Below are positions 5,492 to 10,515 of a DNA stretch of 10,515 nt, in pieces (within the stretch, counting starts at the first letter, position 1; each line of letters starts with the position of its first letter). The notes below the pieces were generated by a model. The model did not search any database and was not told the DNA's origin. It saw only the letters and a program-made list of their open reading frames with translations. The stretch is from NCBI GenBank assembly GCA_009665115.1, contig WJXE01000043.1, positions 1-10,515 on the forward strand, written 5' to 3'. This DNA is from Nitrosopumilales archaeon (GTDB taxonomy: Archaea; Thermoproteota; Nitrososphaeria; Nitrososphaerales; Nitrososphaeraceae). A program made the position numbers and the translations under genes.

Positions 5492-6076
5492 TTACTTCCG
5501 AAACCAGATCTTGGTCACGGTATTTCCAGCTTTATCTATTTCGTCTTTGTAGATGGCCACCATATTGTCTAGAAACGCCAGATTTCCGGTTGCCTTAAAT
5601 TCAAGGGGTACCTTGCCTATCGGATGGTGGTGTTGGAAGATAGTACCAATATCTCTTAACTTCCCATCAGCGCCATAATGTCCTGTACCTTGAAATGCAA
5701 AGGCTAGTGTTCCAGCACCGTTCTTAGAGACTAACTTTCCATCTCCAGCCGTATAGATTGTACCACCAGTACTATTGGTTATAAACGCATTGCCGTTATC
5801 GGTAATATTCATACCATTCAGAATTCCATGACCTGTGAAAGATATTTGTATTCCGTGTGTTCCATTAACTATTGCTGGTTTGAAGCTCGTTGTCTTGTCA
5901 TATTCTGTGTAACTAAGCTGAGGGTTTCCTAGAGTCAGGTTGCCTATGATTGGAGAGGGTGAAGGAGTTGTCGTGTTATTTGTTGCAACAACATCTTGTA
6001 TTATCTGCTTTGGGGTGTAGGCGGTACTAGTAATAGATGCAAGTAGGCCTGCAAGAGCAGCTACTACAACAATCAC
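5492..6076 (-). CDS. Secreted 194-aa protein of unknown function
   Basis: The frame opens with GTG at 6076; an in-frame TAA lies 9 codons upstream, and no ATG exists in that gap. The first about 20 residues (IVVVAALAGLLASITSTAYT) are a signal peptide or anchor. A Thr/Pro/Ser linker follows, then a beta-rich domain from about residue 45 with many Gly/Asn turns, such as GIQISFTGHGILNGMNI, a GTIFQHHHP patch and a C-terminal IWFRK. Five N-x-T/S sequons (NNT, NLT, NGT, NIT, NST) fit an exported, possibly glycosylated protein. I do not recognise the family; the His cluster could bind metal. It stands alone, with a TATA-like element about 50 bases upstream. Confidence 0.75.
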   Translation of the reverse strand: MIVVVAALAGLLASITSTAYTPKQIIQDVVATNNTTTPSPSPIIGNLTLGNPQLSYTEYDKTTSFKPAIVNGTHGIQISFTGHGILNGMNITDNGNAFITNSTGGTIYTAGDGKLVSKNGAGTLAFAFQGTGHYGADGKLRDIGTIFQHHHPIGKVPLEFKATGNLAFLDNMVAIYKDEIDKAGNTVTKIWFRK

Positions 6077-6123
6077 TAATGTAGATCTATCTATTGCATA
6101 TTATTTTGTCAGTAATTGCAATT

Positions 6124-6136
6124 CCTTTTATATTTT
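6124..6136 (-). promoter_or_regulatory. TATA-like box for the secreted protein gene
   Basis: On the - strand the sequence AAAATATAAAAGG spans 6136-6124, about 50 bases before the GTG at 6076. Transcription starting about 25 bases downstream would give a leader of roughly 25-30 bases. No strong ribosome binding site is visible. Confidence 0.4.
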
Positions 6137-6236
6137 ATGTACACAATCAAATAGTTAGCAGTACTTCTACGAAGTATGATATAGGGTCACTTAATTTGAT
6201 TTGAAGGTATCAACGAAGAGACATTTTCATATACCC

Positions 6237-6425
6237 TCAGGTCGAGGTCCTGCTTAAAACATGAGTAAAATTGCCCTGTGCTATTATATCTGTAACTTTG
6301 GGGCATACCGTCCTTACGATCTGAGCATAACAAGAACAATGGTACTTAGTCATAGGCGGAAGTTCAAGTGGTAGCGGAAGTAATAGCGTGAATAGCAACT
6401 GCATCAAAGCACCTACATCTCTCAT
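6237..6425 (-). CDS. Possible 62-aa exported small protein
   Basis: ATG is at 6425. Residues 7-24 (LMQLLFTLLLPLPLELPP) are a hydrophobic, signal-like segment. A short domain follows with Cys at HCSCY and VCPKVTD and a sequon in GNFTH. A TATA-like stretch (GTATAATTTTTAG on the - strand, about 6445-6457) lies 26 bases before the ATG, the spacing expected for a leaderless archaeal transcript, which favours a real gene. I do not recognise the family, and chance openness of this length is possible. Confidence 0.35.
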   Translation of the reverse strand: MRDVGALMQLLFTLLLPLPLELPPMTKYHCSCYAQIVRTVCPKVTDIIAQGNFTHVLSRTST

Positions 6426-6444
6426 CTATCAGAAATAACCAAAT

Positions 6445-6457
6445 CTAAAAATTATAC
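6445..6457 (-). promoter_or_regulatory. TATA-like box for the 62-aa gene
   Basis: GTATAATTTTTAG on the - strand, centred about 26 bases upstream of the ATG at 6425, matches leaderless promoter spacing. It also lies just after the end (6474) of the sensor gene, so it would give the small gene its own start. Confidence 0.3.
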
Positions 6458-6473
6458 ACTCTCTCATGCTATA

Positions 6474-7517
6474 TCACTTGTTTCTTTTTACCTCTCTTAA
6501 TACTTGGTTTAGATATCGCTTCATCTCACCTAAATCTTCAGTCGAATGCCTTAACTGCTCATAAAGCTCATCTTGTCTCCAGAGGCTTTCAAAGATTGAT
6601 GCATATGACAATACAGTTGATTTGCTATTAGACTATGTTGCAAGTCCCATTATGGTTTCCTGACTATTTTCTTGTTCCTTTACTTCTACAGACAAAGAGA
6701 ATTTCCTATCTACAACGAGTGTTAACACCGTGGCTTCAGCTGGTTGGACGATATATTTTATATCTAAGTTATGGAGGGAATGTTGTCTTAGAAGTCTATC
6801 TACTATATCTATTACATTCTTATCTTTAGCAGTTAGAATATTCACTTTCATACTTGGATTTTTGTTCAATCCATCTAAAATGGATCTAATAACGCCGACT
6901 TCTTGGTAATAACGAAAAGTGTCAACAGTAGGAAATATTATCAATATCTCATCTTGAGCAGAGCTTACGAGTTTTAACTGAAGACTTTGAATCTCGTTAG
7001 CATCTTTGATTGGTTCTATAAAATCGGGTACTATTCCCTCTTCTATTTCTCTTATCTTCTGCTCAGCAGGAACTGCTTTTTTCCAAAAAGTATCAAAAAC
7101 ATACTGTCCCTGTTCAACAACTTCTTTGACGTTGCTGTAGAAAACTTGCGTCAGGATCTCACTCTGACGTAATGTGGTAGTAGTCATATATTCGGACTCA
7201 CTAACCGCTATGCCGCCTTTGAATCCCTCCAAATGACGAAATTCATCGACAATTTTTATCAGTTCTTTACAGTAACGCATATTCTCTTTAGTAATTTCTG
7301 TGATGAATCTTATTTTAGCTCCTCTTCTTCTAGCCTCAATATAGTTATTCTTGTAAATATCAGGAAATTCAATGATTATGGACGGGCCATTTTCATCTCC
7401 ATACAGATCCATCCATTTGTTTGCATTTTGCATGAATTGGACGCCTCTTCCAACAGCACTTTCAACACCGTACAACACCTCCGTACTATCTTGTTGTGAG
7501 TTTTCTGAAACAGACAA
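6474..7517 (-). pseudogene. Kinase-less two-module sensor protein interrupted by an amber codon
   Basis: Residues 1-294 run from TTG at 7517 to TAG at 6635-6633. The same frame continues for 52 clean codons (SNSKSTVLSYASIFESLW..., ending VKRNK) to TGA at 6476-6474. The first module ends with FWKKAVPAEQKIREIEEG (144-161); the second is residues about 170-347 and normally ends in the helix that lies after the TAG. In the histidine kinase at 8164-10446 the matching position is Y475 (SSTYSHSKAGVLSY against GLAT*SNSKSTVLSY), so a Tyr codon has become TAG. No kinase domain exists; the full protein would be 347 aa. The start is supported by a TATA box 29 bases upstream. It may still work as a 294-aa truncated protein or by readthrough. 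The sensor module itself is not assigned to a named fold with confidence; a TrmB or phospholipase D-like fold is possible. Confidence 0.75.
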
Positions 7518-7929
7518 GAATAGGAAAAGAATGGGAATTCTCTATATAAAGAGGCTATGCTGTATTCTTCATTAGCCTGTAGTCTTGCTCGCTAAAGGCT
7601 AGTACGGCTACTGGACCTCATCCATTAGCTAAAGAAAAATTAACGAGAGAAGAAAGTAAGATCAATTTAGGAAATTCGTGCCGTTTGCAGAAGCCCTGTG
7701 CGTGATGTGAAGGACAATGCAATATATCGCAAAAAGTAGCAAATAAAGCTTATTCCGTATCACTAGTGATGAAGTCCGACTTGCTGTCAATGGTTCTGAT
7801 TGTGCTCACATGTAATGGGTTACGTTTAAGGTCCCGAATTTGCTTGCGCTTTGGAGTAGATATCTGCAAGCCGTAGCGGTTCGGGAATTCGTTCTTCCGG
7901 CTTAACTAATTGCTTAACGATTCTGATAG
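7518..7929. other. Intergenic stretch without a gene, with a nested inverted repeat
   Basis: Between the sensor gene and the response-regulator remnant no coding signal or tRNA was seen. At 7832-7886 two nested inverted repeats occur: TCCCGAA (7832-7838) with TTCGGGA (7880-7886), and inside them GCTTGC (7842-7847) with GCAAGC (7866-7871). The pairing could form one long two-part stem in RNA on either strand. Confidence 0.45.
7543..7550 (-). promoter_or_regulatory. TATA box of the sensor gene
   Basis: TTTATATA on the - strand (7550-7543) is a near-ideal archaeal TATA box. Its centre is 29 bases before the TTG at 7517, so transcription should begin at or within a few bases of the start codon. 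It supports a leaderless TTG start. Confidence 0.55.
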
Positions 7930-8107
7930 CATTTACTAAACAATTAATAGAAGGTCAAAACGGTTTTTTAACGGTTTCAAATGAGATCTATGAAGGCTTG
8001 GAGAAACTAAATGCAAACACAAAACAAATAAAAGACCTTACTCCCACGCACGAACAATTGAGGGACTTGAAGGATTAAGGGAACTTCAAAAAGGCAGAAC
8101 ATTTTAG
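7930..8107 (+). pseudogene. C-terminal remnant of a second response regulator
   Basis: An open + frame with no start codon gives TKQLIEGQNGFLTVSNEIYE, then GLEKLNANTKQIKDLTPTHE and QLRDLKD to TAA at 8076-8078. It aligns without gaps to the tail of the regulator at 1220-1759: Y..L.KLN, then K, then PTH.Q..DL, 12 of 28 identical. After the TAA a one-base shift gives GLRELQKGRTF and TAG at 8105-8107, matching the Lys-rich end (ERLRKIQK) of the intact protein. The receiver domain is gone. The upstream limit is approximate. It lies tail to tail with the kinase gene, so a kinase-regulator pair may once have stood here. Confidence 0.65.
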
Positions 8108-8163
8108 CTAGACGTGACGTTACGTGATAAATCATACACCGACTACCTGATCTTCTCCGCAGC

Positions 8164-10446
8164 CTAGACTGAAGGTAATACAATAGTAAATGTAGCGCCT
8201 ACTGCCTGGTTGTTATTAGCTGCAAAAATTTCTCCCTTATGTGCATCTATTATCGCTTTAGTTATGTATAGTCCTAGACCGGTTCCGCGTTTATTCTCAT
8301 TTCCAGGTGTTTTTGTTACAAATTTGTCAAATAGGTTTGGAAGGATATCTTCTGCAATACCATTTCCACTATCGCAAACTTTGATTTCTACTCTTTTTTT
8401 ATCAACAGAAACCAAGCTTTCTACTCTTATGGTTCCCCTATCAGTGAACTTGACAGCATTGCCTACGATATTCGATATTGCTTGAGCAATACGAATTTTA
8501 TCTGCATAAATTTCTATCTCTTTATTATTATCACTATTGTCATGAATTCCGCCACTTCCAACCCCACCAATATTAGCGCCAAGCCCCGTCTCAATTGAAA
8601 CACCCTGTTTAAGACTAACTCTTATCGCATTTACTATATTCAAAATTATTTCATTGATTCTAACTTTTTCCATCACATAGCTAAGACTGGCACCACTTTC
8701 AATTCTACTAACGTCTAGAAGGTCATTTGTTAATTGTTGGAGTTTGTAAGCTTCTAAAAGTATGCCTTTGCATGCTTGTATTGGTTCGATCTGTGCTTTA
8801 TTCGCCAGACTAGCAAATCCAAGAATTGATTGAACTGGGGTCCTCAATTCATGCGAGGCTATGCTAATAAATTCTTGTTGCATCTTGTCATGAATTTTTA
8901 ATTGTTCGTTTGCTAGTTCAAGTCGTCGACTTGATTCTGAGATTTGTTGATATAACTCGGTTTGTATCCATAAATTCTCGAATATTGCAACATAAGACAA
9001 AACACCTGCTTTGCTATGCGAATAAGTTGATGAGCCTATCGCTTCATCAAAAGTTTCCTTTGTATCATCTCTTAGCTCCATTACTAATGACACTATTTTA
9101 TCCACTGTTAGAATTGTGGCTTTGGTGCCTGAAGTTTGTTCAATGTTTCTAATGACAATATTCTTATCACGATTCTGTCTGAGGTCTTGCATTTTATCTT
9201 CAGATAAACTATCGGCGTGGGGCATTAAGATCCTAACTTTTACATTGCGTTTCTTTGAGGCTTCTCTCAATGCTATTATTATTCCTATTTTCTCTTGACG
9301 AATGAAAGCCTTAATAGTTGGAAAGATAAGCAATATTTCTTCACTAGCATGTGATACTAGATTCAAGTATATTTCACGCGCTGTGGCTGCGTTTGGTACA
9401 ACTTCAATATCGGTGTCAACACCTTCTTCTATATCCTTTATCCTGTCTTCGGCATCAATTCCATTTTTCCATAATTCATCGAATAAAGAGTTGAAATGAT
9501 TGATATAAAGAGGCTCATTACTAATCAAGAAACTTTGGCTCATATTACCCCCTTCCATCTTTTCTATTGTTACCGCCATCTCCTTATTTGAAATACCAAA
9601 ATTCATTGGTGGCATATTTTTGAGATGTCTTACATGTATTCCTTCATTTAGGAAGGTTTTGACCAAATCTAGACTATCTTTATTGTCCATATTTACAATC
9701 CATCTCATCCCGTCACCTTTTCCTGTTCGATGCTTCTCTACTACTTTCGTATATGAATCGAAGAGATAATTGTAGGCCATTTGCATTGCTCCGAATCCTG
9801 AACAAATCGATAATTTGCTTACGGTATTGTTTAAACGTCTAATTTCATTGATAATTTCATCTCGGTTTTCTAATAGTCTTGTTCGATCAGGTATTACTCC
9901 TTCTTCAATTTCTCTAATTTTTTGTTCGGCGGGGATTGCTTTGTTCCAAAGGATTTCAAATACATATTTCTGTTGTTGTACGTCTTCTTTCACATTGCTG
10001 TAGACGGCATGGGGTACTGCTGTCGCCGTTGTTGTTGGTTGCGATTCCGTACTATTACGAGTAGTCGTACTGGAAGCAGCAATGGCGGCACAGGAAATGG
10101 CAATGTACTCTGTGTCACTAACTGCGAAGTTTCCCTTTACACCTTCTAGATGACGTATCTCACCAATCGTTACTACCTCTTTGCACTGAGAAATATTACC
10201 CTCTGTAATTTCAGTAACAAATCTTAATTTTATCCCTGTACTTTTAGCACTTGACAACGCTTCCCTTATTGATTTGATTAGAACAGGTACAGCCAATGAA
10301 TTAACATCTGAAAAACAATCCCATCTGCTCTTTGCATTATGAAGAGCTTGTAGGTATGCATCGATTATATTTTCTGTAGAATGTATTACTTCAATCCTTT
10401 CAGGATTAGCATTTGTAATAGTAGGAGCGGCGGCAGGAACTGACAA
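8164..10446 (-). CDS. Soluble sensor histidine kinase with three N-terminal sensor modules
   Basis: This is a 760-aa kinase without membrane helices, so it senses in the cytoplasm. Modules end at LWNKAIPAEQKIREIEEG (167-183), LWKNGIDAEDRIKDIEEG (325-342) and a third whose last helix is at 483-505. A coiled linker leads to the H-box EFISIASHELRTPVQS with H532. The N-box is NIVGNAVKF (N659, N663), G1 is DSGNG (692-696) and G2 is RGTGLGL (720-726). All catalytic parts are present, so it should autophosphorylate. A Ser/Thr-rich insert (about 117-145) lies in module 1, and a Gly/Asn-rich loop (about 621-642) precedes the N-box. The start is TTG at 10446, two codons after an in-frame TAA and about 26 bases after a TATA-like box. 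The partner is probably a receiver like that at 1220-1759. The ligand is unknown. Confidence 0.92.
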   Translation of the reverse strand: MSVPAAAPTITNANPERIEVIHSTENIIDAYLQALHNAKSRWDCFSDVNSLAVPVLIKSIREALSSAKSTGIKLRFVTEITEGNISQCKEVVTIGEIRHLEGVKGNFAVSDTEYIAISCAAIAASSTTTRNSTESQPTTTATAVPHAVYSNVKEDVQQQKYVFEILWNKAIPAEQKIREIEEGVIPDRTRLLENRDEIINEIRRLNNTVSKLSICSGFGAMQMAYNYLFDSYTKVVEKHRTGKGDGMRWIVNMDNKDSLDLVKTFLNEGIHVRHLKNMPPMNFGISNKEMAVTIEKMEGGNMSQSFLISNEPLYINHFNSLFDELWKNGIDAEDRIKDIEEGVDTDIEVVPNAATAREIYLNLVSHASEEILLIFPTIKAFIRQEKIGIIIALREASKKRNVKVRILMPHADSLSEDKMQDLRQNRDKNIVIRNIEQTSGTKATILTVDKIVSLVMELRDDTKETFDEAIGSSTYSHSKAGVLSYVAIFENLWIQTELYQQISESSRRLELANEQLKIHDKMQQEFISIASHELRTPVQSILGFASLANKAQIEPIQACKGILLEAYKLQQLTNDLLDVSRIESGASLSYVMEKVRINEIILNIVNAIRVSLKQGVSIETGLGANIGGVGSGGIHDNSDNNKEIEIYADKIRIAQAISNIVGNAVKFTDRGTIRVESLVSVDKKRVEIKVCDSGNGIAEDILPNLFDKFVTKTPGNENKRGTGLGLYITKAIIDAHKGEIFAANNNQAVGATFTIVLPSV

Positions 10447-10468
10447 ATATTATATCATGGCTAACTAA

Positions 10469-10476
10469 ATATTTAT
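10469..10476 (-). promoter_or_regulatory. TATA-like box of the histidine kinase gene
   Basis: ATAAATAT on the - strand (10476-10469) is centred about 26 bases before the TTG at 10446. That is the spacing for a transcript starting at the start codon, and it supports this rare start over any internal one; the first in-frame ATG is at residue 221. Confidence 0.4.
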
Positions 10477-10515
10477 GCATTTATCGAGTTAGATGTGGCA
10501 GGCGTTCTTATGCAA

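Noticed and set aside
6633..6635. TAG as pyrrolysine or a reassigned codon
   Set aside because: Several complete genes here end in TAG and there is no sign of pyrrolysine genes. A simple nonsense mutation or readthrough is enough.
7832..7900. tRNA gene suggested by GGTTCGGGAATTC
   Set aside because: The T-loop-like string lacks a matching acceptor stem, a D-arm and an anticodon arm at the right spacing.
8910..9152. + strand ORFs inside the kinase gene
   Set aside because: They are antisense shadows of a well-conserved coding sequence and show no motif of their own.

Overview
The window most likely comes from an AT-rich ammonia-oxidising archaeon of the Nitrososphaerales, close to Nitrosocosmicus. 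This is inferred from gene content: cytoplasmic histidine kinases with repeated N-terminal sensor modules of a kind I recall as expanded in that group, a response regulator with an extra C-terminal helical tail, a one-domain winged-helix regulator, copper- and zinc-related small proteins, leaderless-looking promoters, and no bacterial operon architecture. I could not run a database search, so the taxonomic call is an inference.

Layout. 1-117 (+) is the last 38 codons of a membrane protein, perhaps a CrcB-type fluoride channel. 118-537 holds no convincing gene but has two strong stem-loops. 538-1070 (-) is a pair of small genes (109 aa, then a 63-aa zinc-finger-like protein), divergent from a CheY-like response regulator at 1220-1759 (+). 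1818-2174/2261 (-) is a winged-helix regulator. Directly upstream of it, on the same strand, lies a wrecked cupredoxin gene (2269 to about 2710). 2787-2990 (+) carries a very acidic microORF. 3072-3429 (-) encodes two small Met/His-rich proteins, one with three MMxGNxT repeats. 3512-4501 (-) is an intact zinc alcohol dehydrogenase, with a frameshifted treble-clef zinc-finger gene upstream at 4583-4718. 4779 to about 5470 (-) is a decayed GT4 glycosyltransferase. 5492-6076 (-) is a secreted protein and 6237-6425 (-) a possible small secreted protein. 6474-7517 (-) is a stand-alone sensor protein interrupted by an in-frame amber codon. 7518-8163 contains a broken response-regulator tail and a structured stretch. 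8164-10446 (-) is a 760-aa soluble histidine kinase with three sensor modules.

How it fits together. The intact parts are signalling parts: one histidine kinase, one receiver protein, one kinase-less sensor built from the same modules, and the tail of a second receiver. The 109-aa protein next to the receiver carries a C-terminal helix that resembles the tail of the kinase-less sensor, which hints that these pieces dock on a common partner. The rest is a mosaic of small metal-related proteins and genes in decay. At least five genes in about 6 kb are broken by single-base shifts, in-frame stops or an inserted block. No mobile-element gene, CRISPR array, tRNA or rRNA was seen.
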